Part shown: one piece after another, positions 1 to 8,127 of the stretch
Position numbering within the stretch: the first letter of the stretch is position 1
How the letters are laid out: every line of letters begins with the position of its first letter
Source of the DNA: Waddliaceae bacterium
GTDB lineage: Bacteria > Chlamydiota > Chlamydiia > Chlamydiales > GCA-2709385
DNA length: 64,000 bases
Direction: 5' to 3'
Assembly: GCA_002709385.1 (NCBI GenBank)
Contig: PAQS01000018.1
Span: forward strand, 25,784-89,783
Made by a program: the position numbers and the translations under genes
The notes under the pieces: model-generated
Seen by the model: only the letters and a program-made list of their open reading frames with translations
What the model was told of the DNA's origin: nothing
The model's database searches: none

Positions 1-1
1 G

Positions 2-1102
2 ATTAGCTACCTAGAGGAAACACTTGAAAAACCTCATGAAAAGACAGGCGAGCGTAGTGAATTAGCAGAAAAGTGGTTGAGAAAATATCCAGATTTGGCA
101 TCTGGTCTTCCTGAAAAATTTAAAACGCTCCCAAAGTCAAAAAAGAGACCAGAAAACATCTCCGATAAAGATCTTCAAGGACTTTACTTCTTTTTTCGCA
201 AGGATTTGAAAATACATCTTAAACAAAAACGCAGTGACTTAGTCGAGGCAAATAAAGAACTTGCCAAATCAGCAATTGCAGCTTCAAATGAACTGAAAGA
301 AAATAAGGAAGCTTCTTTGTTAAGCACACAACTTAAGCTTTTTGGAATTATAGCAGCAAAAGAAAATAAAATTTTAGATCAATTGACCCTTGATCCTCCA
401 CAAGAAAACTTTTCCCGCATGACCGAAATCGAATTAAATCTTCTTCTTGATATGACTCAAAATTGCATCACTCATGGGAATTGTAAAAGTGGTCTTGATC
501 GCACAGGTTTAGAACGCAATGCCTGGGATGCACTTAAAACAATGTTAAAAGATTATAAGCAAGCTGGCTTAAATCCTGAGAAAGCCCTCGAGCGTCTTAG
601 CAACTTAGTTCTGAATCAAGATCGACTAGGATTAGAGTTGGATCAAATTCAAAAAGAAAACATTAACAGTGAAACTAAGCTAGAAAATGACAAAGGCCTT
701 TTAAAGATAATAGAAGAAAAAATAGAAGATAAGCATACAGGCGATAAAAAAGAACAGATGATAGACGCTCTTAAATACCGTCATTATTTTGTTCAGCACT
801 TTATTACAGTAGGGCAACCTATTACAGCTTGGAGTACTGGAGTAGCAGGTGGGAAATATACCCTGGAAAAGTGGCGGGCTAATCCTTTAGCAATGGCTAG
901 AGTACCTATGTTGTTAGTGCAGAGTAATCAAGGAGACGGAGAAAAAAGCAAAAAAATTGTTAAAATGTACGATTTAGAAAATAGTCGAATTTCTCAACAA
1001 AAGCTTCTTTCTAAAGATATTTATGAAAGGCCTCAAAGAAAAGTTTCTACCACTGAAGGTGCCAATATTATTGAAAGACTTGCTCAGTGGCGTGGAGCTT
1101 AA
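2..1102 (+). CDS. Partial CDS, putative SopB/IpgD-like phosphoinositide phosphatase (effector candidate)
   Basis: The reading frame is open to the left edge, so the true start lies outside the window; a TTG at 77 is the first start-like codon but nothing marks it as real. Counted from that TTG, residues 136-144 read CKSGLDRTG, a CX5R phosphatase loop very close to the CKSGKDRTG loop of the SopB/SigD/IpgD inositol-phosphate phosphatases and the 4-phosphatases. The flanking sequence is lysine- and glutamate-rich and helical, and a conserved-looking segment (PITAWSTGVAGGKY, about residues 250-263) follows. Known family members are type III effectors that dephosphorylate host phosphoinositides or inositol phosphates. 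The family assignment here rests on the active-site loop only. A protein tyrosine phosphatase or Sac-like enzyme is possible. The upstream part, which would carry the secretion signal, cannot be seen. Confidence 0.6.
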   Translation: MSYLEETLEKPHEKTGERSELAEKWLRKYPDLASGLPEKFKTLPKSKKRPENISDKDLQGLYFFFRKDLKIHLKQKRSDLVEANKELAKSAIAASNELKENKEASLLSTQLKLFGIIAAKENKILDQLTLDPPQENFSRMTEIELNLLLDMTQNCITHGNCKSGLDRTGLERNAWDALKTMLKDYKQAGLNPEKALERLSNLVLNQDRLGLELDQIQKENINSETKLENDKGLLKIIEEKIEDKHTGDKKEQMIDALKYRHYFVQHFITVGQPITAWSTGVAGGKYTLEKWRANPLAMARVPMLLVQSNQGDGEKSKKIVKMYDLENSRISQQKLLSKDIYERPQRKVSTTEGANIIERLAQWRGA

Positions 1103-1200
1103 GAGACTTTCTCTAAACATTGAGGCTTAAATTCCCTTGAGCCTAATCCCCAGCAATTGCTATAAGTATTCTCCTAAGTCCACTTTAATCAAAGAGAAAC

Positions 1201-1431
1201 ATGAAAGAGTTCCTTCGCTATCTTGTTCAAAATTTAGTTGACCGTCCAGATGCAGTAGAGATTCATTGTTCTGAAGAAGACGAGGTGTTTATCGCCCAAG
1301 TACGCGTAGATCCCGATGACGTTGGTAAAGTAGTAGGGCGTCGTGGCACGGTTGTGAAAGCTCTTCGTACCATTGCCAGTATTGCAGCAGCACGTTTGGG
1401 ACGGCGAGTACGCATTGAAGTTCTCAACTAA
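1201..1431 (+). CDS. khpA: KhpA-type KH-domain RNA-binding protein
   Basis: This 76-residue protein is a single type II KH domain. The GXXG RNA-binding loop is GRRG at residues 46-49, set in VGKVVGRRGTVVKAL. Size and sequence fit the KhpA (YlqC) family, small RNA chaperones that in Firmicutes pair with KhpB/Jag and affect cell size and translation. The neighbours do not include khpB. It stands between the partial phosphatase gene and ssb as its own short transcription unit; a weak hairpin follows it (TGGTGAT...ATCACCA, about 1474-1504). Confidence 0.9.
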   Translation: MKEFLRYLVQNLVDRPDAVEIHCSEEDEVFIAQVRVDPDDVGKVVGRRGTVVKALRTIASIAAARLGRRVRIEVLN

Positions 1432-1807
1432 ATTTTTCTACTTCTCTCCTGCTCTAGGAGAGTAAAAAATCTTGTGGTGATATTTTAAAATTATCTATAA
1501 TCACCACTCAAGCTAAAAATTTCTTGGTTTTTTGTTTGTGAAAAAAAAGTTTCTGATAGGTTCAGGTTCTAGAGAAGGTACCTCTAGAGACGCCCTTAAT
1601 ATGGTCGTCGACGATTTTTTGTATAAATCGAAGCAATCAACTTGTTTATCAGGAATTTAGTCTATCTTTTTCCTTTATCAAGTTTTGTTCGTTAAAAAAT
1701 CTTCGATGTAGTCAAGGTGTATGGCAAGAGGGTACTCATCTGATATATGGACGCTGTATTGATAGTGTTTAGGTGAACACTTCAAATAGGCTTAGGAGAG
1801 ACTCTTT
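1432..1807. other. Intergenic region between khpA and ssb
   Basis: This 376-base stretch has no credible ORF. Just after khpA there is a weak hairpin (TGGTGAT / ATCACCA). At 1568-1588 there is a short perfect inverted repeat (TCTAGAG, 7-base spacer, CTCTAGA). The last bases hold the ssb ribosome binding site (AGGAGAG, about 1794-1800). I see no confident promoter boxes. Confidence 0.5.
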
Positions 1808-2182
1808 ATGGTAGCGTTAAACAAAGTATTTATCGCTGGACGCTTGACACGTAAACCAGAACTACGCAAGACCCCTAATGGAGTATCTGTCACAGATCTT
1901 TTAGTGGCACTCAATCGTGAGTTTACTACATTAAATGGGGAACGGCAGCAAGAAGTGTGTTTTGTTGACGTCGTAGTATGGGGCAAACAAGCAGAAAATT
2001 GTGTGACTACTTTGGATTGTTCTTCACCGGTTATGGTTGAAGGGCGCCTGCAGCTTGATACTTGGTATGGGAAAGATGGTGAAAAACGTTGTAAGCTGCG
2101 AGTTGCTGCTGAACGCGTCCAGTTTCTTGATAAGAAAACCACACCAGAACGAGTTAAAGCATCTGCGATTGACTCCAATTAG
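1808..2182 (+). CDS. ssb: Single-stranded DNA-binding protein, short form
   Basis: The protein is a single OB fold. It begins VALNKVFIAGRLTRKPELR, then has a VSVTDLLVALNRE strand and a VCFVDVVVWGKQAENC core, all typical of SSB, and the fold ends near residue 113 (VQFLD). SSB coats single-stranded DNA during replication and repair and normally recruits partners through an acidic C-terminal tip ending in a DDDIPF-like motif. Here the protein stops at 124 residues with a basic/neutral tail (ERVKASAIDSN) and no acidic tip, so partner recruitment may differ. AGGAGAG sits about 8 bases before the ATG. A second, full-length SSB elsewhere in the genome is possible. Confidence 0.88.
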   Translation: MVALNKVFIAGRLTRKPELRKTPNGVSVTDLLVALNREFTTLNGERQQEVCFVDVVVWGKQAENCVTTLDCSSPVMVEGRLQLDTWYGKDGEKRCKLRVAAERVQFLDKKTTPERVKASAIDSN

Positions 2183-2253
2183 GCACATAAAAACTACATG
2201 AGAACTGAATAGATCTCTTGACTGTGGTCCGTTTGGATCAAGGGACTCAAGAA

Positions 2254-3261
2254 ATGTGGCGTGAAATCGCAAGTGTCTTTGAAACGAATGAAAAAATTGC
2301 TGTAACAACTCATGTAAATCCAGATGGCGATGGGATTGGCGCAGCTTGCGCCTTGGCGGATTATCTTATTCGACAAGGAAAGCAGGTGCGCTTTATCTGT
2401 GATTCTTTTTTGCCAGAAAAATTTCATTTCTTAGATACTCATGCTGTATTTGAGGTTTATGCCTCTACAGTTGATTATTCTGATATCCAGGTTTTGGTAA
2501 CTCTTGATGCTCACCGTAAGGGAAGAATTGGACAAGTAGCCAAAATTTTAGATAATCCTGGTATCGTTTCGGTATGTATTGATCATCATCCTGAAACAGA
2601 AGGTTTTTCAGATTATCAGGTGATTGATCCTTACGCTTGTTCAGTTGGTGCAATGATTTATGATTTTCTTGATTTTCAAGATTTTCCATTGAATCATAAA
2701 TCCGCGCAAGGGATTTACACAAGTATCGTTACTGATACCAGCCGTTTTTGTAACTCTTCAACAGATGATAAAGCTCACAGGATTGCTGAGCATTGCTTAG
2801 CGGTAGGGGTAGATACTGATGATATGTTCAGTCGTATTTACCGTCAGTTACCTCTAGAACAAGTTTCTATTTTTGCTACAGTACTGAGTCGGATGGAGAG
2901 CTTTTTTAATGGAAAAGTCATCTTACAAGAACTTCGTCAAGAAGATCTTCTTCATCAAGCAAGAAAAATATCTCCAATAGATCTTGAACTTGATTATTTT
3001 CATGATTTCAATAAATGGATTCATGGAATAGATGGTGCAGTTGTTTTACAAGAATTATCTAATAATGAAGTACGTATTTCTTTACGTAGTAGTGCAAATT
3101 TAGATGCAAGCCAAGTGATGGCTTGTTTGGGTGGTGGTGGACACCGAAGAGCAGCTGGAGCAACAGTCAATGCCTCTCTTAAAGAAGCTAAAATCGCCGT
3201 ATTAAAAGCTATGGGTGAAGCTTTTGATGAAGTTTCTCTAGAGCTCTCTGTTAGCTCTTAA
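2254..3261 (+). CDS. DHH-family phosphoesterase (NrnA-like oligoribonuclease/pAp phosphatase)
   Basis: The protein carries the DHH signature in order: HVNPDGDGIGAA near residues 20-31, LVTLDAH near 80, IDHHPE near 109-114, and a C-terminal DHHA1 domain with the GGGGHRRAAGA substrate loop. This combination without a RecJ OB domain is typical of NrnA, which degrades nanoRNAs and dephosphorylates pAp using manganese. I prefer the ATG at 2254, which has AAGGGA 8 bases upstream; the frame is also open to a TTG at 2218, which has no good ribosome binding site. The gene follows ssb by 71 bases and is likely co-transcribed with it. Oligoribonuclease versus cyclic-di-nucleotide phosphodiesterase activity cannot be told from sequence. 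Confidence 0.85.
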   Translation: MWREIASVFETNEKIAVTTHVNPDGDGIGAACALADYLIRQGKQVRFICDSFLPEKFHFLDTHAVFEVYASTVDYSDIQVLVTLDAHRKGRIGQVAKILDNPGIVSVCIDHHPETEGFSDYQVIDPYACSVGAMIYDFLDFQDFPLNHKSAQGIYTSIVTDTSRFCNSSTDDKAHRIAEHCLAVGVDTDDMFSRIYRQLPLEQVSIFATVLSRMESFFNGKVILQELRQEDLLHQARKISPIDLELDYFHDFNKWIHGIDGAVVLQELSNNEVRISLRSSANLDASQVMACLGGGGHRRAAGATVNASLKEAKIAVLKAMGEAFDEVSLELSVSS

Positions 3262-3435
3262 TAAAAATATTAGATTCACTTTCTTTCTTTTCATTAGTGA
3301 CAATAGATAAAGGATCGAGTTAGTGTCAGGGCTTTCACTTAATAGCCTCAAATGACATAATAACAATAGACAAAAACTTAGATACTTTAATTATCTGTAA
3401 ATCATTCATTCAAATTTTTTCTGAGAACTTGCGGT

Positions 3436-4467
3436 GTGACTAGCGGAATTATATACGAAGAAGAACAAATACAGCGCCTTCTTGAAGGTTTAATTCCTCA
3501 AGAAAAAGAAGAGCGTTGTGAGCAAGAAGAGCTGAAGTCTAATCGCGTTATCGTAATCTCAGGCCCCACAGCTTCGGGAAAAACTGAACTGAGTCTTATT
3601 CTGGCTTCTCAATTGAATGGAGAAGTAATTTCAGCAGATTCTATGCAAGTTTATAAAGGAATGGATGTCGGAACGGCAAAGGTTACTTTGCAAGAGCAAA
3701 AAGGGATTCGTCACCATTTGATTGATTTGTGTGATGTTGATGATCCTTTTACTGTAGTCCATTTTTTTCATGCGGCCCGTCAAGCTATTCGGGATATTCA
3801 ATCACGTAATAAGGTACCGATTGTTGTGGGAGGAACGGGGTTTTATTTGCGCGCCTTGCTATATGGTCCGCCTAGTGGTCCAGCTCCTATCCCTGAGTTA
3901 CGAGAATCTTTAGAAAGAGAAGCTGACCGCTTAGGTTGTGAGTCGCTTTATGAGCACTTGCAGCATTTAGACCCAATTTATGCAGAAACCATTACTCCAA
4001 GAGATCGTCAAAAAATCATTAGAGGTTTAGAGATTGTTACTCTTAGTGGAGGAAAGGTAAGTGATCTTCCGTGGGAGAAGCGTGATCAGCCATTAGACTA
4101 TGATTTTCGTTGTTGGTTTGTATACCGCCCCCGTGAAATTTTATATGAGCGCATAGAAGATCGTTGTGAACATATGTTAGAGCAAGGTCTCATTCACGAA
4201 GTACAAGGGCTATTGCAGAAAGGCTTAAAAGATAACCGTTCTGCATCGAATGCAATTGGATATCGGCAAACCATTCAATTTTTGGAAAGTAAACAAGGTG
4301 AAGCTGATTACGAGCATTATGTTCAAGAATTCAAAAAAGCTTCTCGTCATTATGCTAAAAGACAATTCACTTGGTTTAAGCGACAAAAAGAATTCCGTTG
4401 GTTGAACGTAGATATTCATGATATCGAAACAGCAGCCGAATTTATCATGCAAGATGTGAGATATTGA
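3436..4467 (+). CDS. miaA: tRNA dimethylallyltransferase
   Basis: MiaA transfers the dimethylallyl group to A37 of tRNAs that read UNN codons. The P-loop GPTASGKT is at residues 43-50, followed by the family motifs SADSMQVYKGMDVGTAK and VVGGTGFYLRALLYG and by the C-terminal SASNAIGYRQ and RQFTWFKRQ segments. The length after the P-loop is normal. The GTG at 3436 gives an unusual N-terminal extension of about 36 acidic residues; there is no ATG before the P-loop, so either the extension is real or a nonstandard start is used. In C. trachomatis miaA also lies beside mqnC (from memory, CT766/CT767). The gene is convergent with mqnC. Confidence 0.93.
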   Translation: MTSGIIYEEEQIQRLLEGLIPQEKEERCEQEELKSNRVIVISGPTASGKTELSLILASQLNGEVISADSMQVYKGMDVGTAKVTLQEQKGIRHHLIDLCDVDDPFTVVHFFHAARQAIRDIQSRNKVPIVVGGTGFYLRALLYGPPSGPAPIPELRESLEREADRLGCESLYEHLQHLDPIYAETITPRDRQKIIRGLEIVTLSGGKVSDLPWEKRDQPLDYDFRCWFVYRPREILYERIEDRCEHMLEQGLIHEVQGLLQKGLKDNRSASNAIGYRQTIQFLESKQGEADYEHYVQEFKKASRHYAKRQFTWFKRQKEFRWLNVDIHDIETAAEFIMQDVRY

Positions 4468-4506
4468 TACTCTGTTATTGAGTAACGTATTTCAGTATTA
4501 AAGTAT

Positions 4507-4574
4507 CACCACAGAGACGCAGAGTTCACAGAGAAGTGTACCTTCCTCAGTGAGCTCTGAGACTCGGTGGTCAC
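4507..4574. repeat. Palindromic ACCACAGAG-type repeat, copy A
   Basis: The left arm (tcaccacagagacgcagag) and right arm (ctctgagactcggtggtca) are near-complementary and would fold into a long hairpin. The element lies in the 217-base gap between the convergent genes miaA and mqnC and is closely followed by a second copy. It belongs to the same family as elements near 29.6 kb and 62.5-62.8 kb in this window. Confidence 0.8.
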
Positions 4575-4613
4575 TCTTTCCATTTCAGTATTAGCGATAT
4601 CTACGTAGATAAT

Positions 4614-4681
4614 GACCACAGAGGCGGTGAGTTCCCAGAGAATTGTACTTTCCTCAGTGAACTCTGAGACTCGGTGGTCAC
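4614..4681. repeat. Palindromic ACCACAGAG-type repeat, copy B
   Basis: This second copy begins gaccacagaggcggtgag and ends ctctgagactcggtggtca. It is about 107 bases from copy A, has the same orientation and shares the inner segment (cctcagtga). It ends at the mqnC stop codon, so the hairpin could act as a terminator for both convergent genes. Confidence 0.8.
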
Positions 4682-4684
4682 TTC

Positions 4685-5818
4685 TTAAACCTCAGCAGTA
4701 GCCATATCTAATATACGAACTTGGTCTGCTTCTTGATTTTTTTGTAGCTCAGGAACAAAAACCTCATCGTCTGATTTATAGACACGTAGTATATCATAAA
4801 ACGTGTTGCGTTCTGCGGGGAGATAGCCTCCAGAGCGGATCATATCTACCATTCCTTTTACGTTTGCCTTATTGATAAAGCCCGTAGCTCGGTGAACATT
4901 TTCTTCTAAGATCGTTCCACCAAAGTCATCAGCCCCATAACCTAATGCGCTTACCCCTGTTTCTTTTCCTTCTCCAAACCAAGAAGCTTGAATGTGATCA
5001 AAGTTATCGAGATAGATACGAGAAAACGCCAGAATACGGAAGTAGGCATCTACCCCAGCCCAGTTTTTTACACTGCGTCGTAAAGCAGTTCGGTCGCGTT
5101 TATAGCTCCATGGAATGAACGCAGTAAAACCTGGGATTTCGTCTTGTGCTTGGCGAATGGTTTCCAAATGTTCCAGAATATCTTCAGGTTCTTCCACGTG
5201 TCCATACATCATTGTCGCTGTTGTACGGAAGCCAATTTGGTGAGCTGTTTTATGAATATCGATCCATGCCCCTTGAGTCATTTTTTTAGGGGACACTTGT
5301 TGACGTACTCGTTCACTGATGATTTCAGCGCCACCACCTGGCAAACTACGTTGACCAGCATCATAAAGAGCCTGTAAGACATCTCTTATGCTACATTCTG
5401 ATACTTTGGCACAGTTGTAGATTTCTGGAGCGGTAAAGAAGTGGGGGTTGATCTCGGGAAAGCGTGCTTTAGCGTTACGTACTAAATCAGTATAGTAGTC
5501 TAATGATAAATCAGGGTGAAGACCACCTTGTAATAAAACGGTTGTGCACCCAGCATCTTTTGCGTATTGGAGATGCTCCATGACTTCTTCACAGTTTTTG
5601 GTGTAGGCATCTTTTGCACTTTTATGGCGGTAAAATGCGCAAAATTTACAGTCTGCATTGCATACGTTTGTGTAGTTTGGGTTACTATCAACGACGAAGG
5701 TCACCCGATTGGCTGGATTTTTTTCGTTTCGAATTTCAACTGCGCGAGCTTTCAGTTCTTCTAGAGAGCCTTCTTTGAAAAGTCTTAGTCCTTCTTCCTG
5801 GCTAATACGTTGGGCCAT
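4685..5818 (-). CDS. mqnC: Cyclic dehypoxanthinyl futalosine synthase (radical SAM, menaquinone synthesis)
   Basis: MqnC is the radical SAM enzyme that cyclises dehypoxanthine futalosine in the futalosine route to menaquinone. The [4Fe-4S] cluster motif is CNADCKFC at residues 53-60 (C53, C57, C60), followed by LLQGGLHPDL, LPGGGAEI, TTATMMYGHVE and the C-terminal FGEGKETGVSALGYGADDFGGT. The 377-residue length fits the family. MqnE is a paralogue, but the overall sequence and start (ISQEEGLRLF) favour MqnC. Chlamydiae are known to use the futalosine pathway. The gene is divergent from the coiled-coil gene at 6092 with a 273-base gap between them. Confidence 0.9.
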   Translation of the reverse strand: MAQRISQEEGLRLFKEGSLEELKARAVEIRNEKNPANRVTFVVDSNPNYTNVCNADCKFCAFYRHKSAKDAYTKNCEEVMEHLQYAKDAGCTTVLLQGGLHPDLSLDYYTDLVRNAKARFPEINPHFFTAPEIYNCAKVSECSIRDVLQALYDAGQRSLPGGGAEIISERVRQQVSPKKMTQGAWIDIHKTAHQIGFRTTATMMYGHVEEPEDILEHLETIRQAQDEIPGFTAFIPWSYKRDRTALRRSVKNWAGVDAYFRILAFSRIYLDNFDHIQASWFGEGKETGVSALGYGADDFGGTILEENVHRATGFINKANVKGMVDMIRSGGYLPAERNTFYDILRVYKSDDEVFVPELQKNQEADQVRILDMATAEV

Positions 5819-6091
5819 GGAGTCGTCTCCTGTGCATAGTTAGGCAAAATTTTTCCACGAGCTTAATTGAAAAAACTTAGCTTTTCAACAGGCGTTTCGT
5901 ATTCTGTTGCTTTATTGTAAAAAATATTCTTTGTTTTCTTTTTGTTACCCCTCCAACCTTAGTACAATATCTTTACATAAATACATCTCACCAAGTAAGA
6001 TTGTGTACCACAATATCTAAAGTAATCATGCGAATACGCAAATCATCTATCAGAGGTAGAGTGAAAGTTTGCGGTTGAAGGAGAGCGTGCG

Positions 6092-7876
6092 ATGGTTGAT
6101 CCTAAGGAAGAGCAGAGCCCCAGTGAAACTGAAGATTCGGAATCGCTAGGAACAACAGATTTTTCCGCTTCAGAGAAAAGTTCAAACATGGATCAGGAGC
6201 CTGTTTCTGCAGAAGAAGCCTCATCATCACAAGAAAGCATAAGTACGGTACAAACAGAGACAGCAGAGCAAGTTTCTGAAGAAAGTTCAAGTGAAGAACC
6301 AAGTACTCCAGCTAAAGACACATCAGAATGGCCAAGTACACCAGAAGCGTTTGATGAGATTTTTGCGAATACTCAAGATCTAGAAGAGAAAGTGCAGTAT
6401 AGTATTCGTTATATGCGTGCTATGCTAGCTCAAGCAGGGAGTCCTAACTTCCGGAATTTTTGGCATGCACGTCGACAAGTACTTCCTTTATTTAAAGAGC
6501 AAATCAATCCGGGTTCTCGTGTAAAACTTTGGAAAGATTTTAGTGATTTATCCAAAGAAGCGCGTCAATTAAAAGAAATGTTTGACGAGCAGAGTGCTTT
6601 TGCTGTTGAGCAAATTGACATTGCGATTAAAGCTTTGGAAGAAATGCTAGCAAATTTAGAGCAGACTGCAGAGGAAACACCGCTTCCAGAATTGCCTGAA
6701 GTTCCTGTTGCTTTGGAAGAAGCCAGCGACCGTTACTTGACAATTCAGCGTAATTTAAATCTTTTGAATACGCATGCTGCCCGTATTAATGAGTTGCGAA
6801 AAGAGTTAATTCGTACAGATATGCGAGTACGCAACAAAAACGAGTTTTTCCGCCGTCTTTCAGCAGCTGGAGATCAAGTTTTTCCTCGTCGCAAGGAATT
6901 AATTAAAGAAATTAGCACGCTTTTTGTTGCTGATGTTAATGCTTTTGTAAAAGAGCATTTTGGAGGGGAGCGTATCAAGTGCCCTCTTTACCAGCTTCGT
7001 GAAGAGATTAAAGGTCTTCAGTCGATTGCTAAAATTTTGACTTTGAATACTCATTCTTTCACTTCGACTCGTATGCAGTTGAGTGAGTGCTGGGATTTAG
7101 TGAAGCTAGCAGAAAAAGAATGGAAGAAGCACAAAGCTGAGCAAAAAGAAGCTTTCAAAGTAAATGCCAAAGAATTTTTAGATAAATTATCTGCTTTGGC
7201 AGAGAGTTTCGCTAAAGGTGAACTTGTGGCTGGAAAGGGCTTGAAAGAGCTGGATCTTCTACAGAAAGAAATGCGAAAGATAGATCTTGGTCGGGATGAA
7301 GTACGTTTACTTCGTGACGAAGTTTCTAAAGTCAAGCAGCCGATGCTAGATAAAATCAAAGAAGAAGAAGAAGCTCGTCGCAAGGAAGAAGAAGAGCGCG
7401 TCCAACAGCGCAGAGAACTTCTTGGAAATCTTGAAACGAAAGCTCAAGTGATTCTTGATGAAGCAAGTTCTTTGGATTTAGATACGATCAAACAGCGCCG
7501 CGAAGCATTTTTTGCAGAAGTGGAAGAAGCAGCTGTCTTAAAGCAAGATAAGCAGAAGCTTGAACGTGCTCTTCGTCCTTTAAAAGATATTATTGTTGAT
7601 AAAGAAGAGGAAGCTCTACTTTCTCTTTCTCAAGATGATCAGGAAGCGTTGCAAAGTCATCGTAATGTATATTGCAGTCGCCAAAATCGTCGCAAAGAAA
7701 TTAAAGCAAAAGTTGAAGAGTACCGCAAATTACTAGGTGCTTCTAGCTTGGATTTTGAAAAAGCTATCGAGTATACCGAGCGTATGCAAGAAGAAAAAGA
7801 TCGCCTCGATAAAATTGATGCCGATATTGCTTCTATCGAGAGCGAAATTCGCGCTTTAAAAACAAAAATCAACTAA
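6092..7876 (+). CDS. Conserved large coiled-coil protein, function unknown
   Basis: The protein has 594 residues. Residues 1-90 are low-complexity, rich in Ser, Glu and Thr. The rest is almost entirely helical with heptad-like charge patterns, strongest at about 340-470 (KEEEEARRKEEEERVQQR) and 540-594. No signal peptide, membrane segment or catalytic motif is visible. GAAGGAG lies 8 bases before the ATG. Its place between mqnC and the rsfS-fabF block matches a large hypothetical gene at the same place in Chlamydia (from memory, CT768), which suggests it is a conserved chlamydial protein. A strong hairpin terminator follows. I do not recognise a function. Confidence 0.85.
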   Translation: MVDPKEEQSPSETEDSESLGTTDFSASEKSSNMDQEPVSAEEASSSQESISTVQTETAEQVSEESSSEEPSTPAKDTSEWPSTPEAFDEIFANTQDLEEKVQYSIRYMRAMLAQAGSPNFRNFWHARRQVLPLFKEQINPGSRVKLWKDFSDLSKEARQLKEMFDEQSAFAVEQIDIAIKALEEMLANLEQTAEETPLPELPEVPVALEEASDRYLTIQRNLNLLNTHAARINELRKELIRTDMRVRNKNEFFRRLSAAGDQVFPRRKELIKEISTLFVADVNAFVKEHFGGERIKCPLYQLREEIKGLQSIAKILTLNTHSFTSTRMQLSECWDLVKLAEKEWKKHKAEQKEAFKVNAKEFLDKLSALAESFAKGELVAGKGLKELDLLQKEMRKIDLGRDEVRLLRDEVSKVKQPMLDKIKEEEEARRKEEEERVQQRRELLGNLETKAQVILDEASSLDLDTIKQRREAFFAEVEEAAVLKQDKQKLERALRPLKDIIVDKEEEALLSLSQDDQEALQSHRNVYCSRQNRRKEIKAKVEEYRKLLGASSLDFEKAIEYTERMQEEKDRLDKIDADIASIESEIRALKTKIN

Positions 7877-7885
7877 TTTCGATCT

Positions 7886-7947
7886 AAAAAGCACAAAAAG
7901 ACCTTTATTACTTAAGTAAATTTAGCCTTTTTGTGCTTTTCTGTTTT
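7886..7947 (+). terminator. Rho-independent terminator after the coiled-coil gene
   Basis: AAAAGCACAAAAAG (7887-7900) pairs exactly with CTTTTTGTGCTTTT (7927-7940) and a T-rich tract follows. Confidence 0.85.
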
Positions 7948-8127
7948 TTTCCTTTTCCTTTTCTTTTTTTTGTTTTTTGCTTTTCTGATTGATTCTTTAA
8001 ATCTACCAAATCAAGTTGCTCATGTGGACAATGTGGATGAGCAAAAATGCACTCGTAAAAAACCCCTTCCTCCATATATTGTAGGCTTGTCTCAGTCTAC
8101 TGCCTGATCAAGAAGGAGGGGGTATCT

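Noticed and set aside
1792-2178. A 128-codon minus-strand ORF over ssb
   Set aside because: It is antisense to a clear OB-fold gene and its translation is low-complexity with no recognisable domain; a shadow frame.
1808-2182. Frameshift as the reason for the short SSB tail
   Set aside because: The OB fold is complete and the stop comes after a coherent tail; I saw no continued SSB-like acidic coding in the other frames downstream.
7051-7383. A Ser/Arg-rich minus-strand ORF over the coiled-coil gene
   Set aside because: It is the reverse complement of Glu/Lys/Ala-rich codons, which produces long open Ser/Arg/Leu frames by composition.
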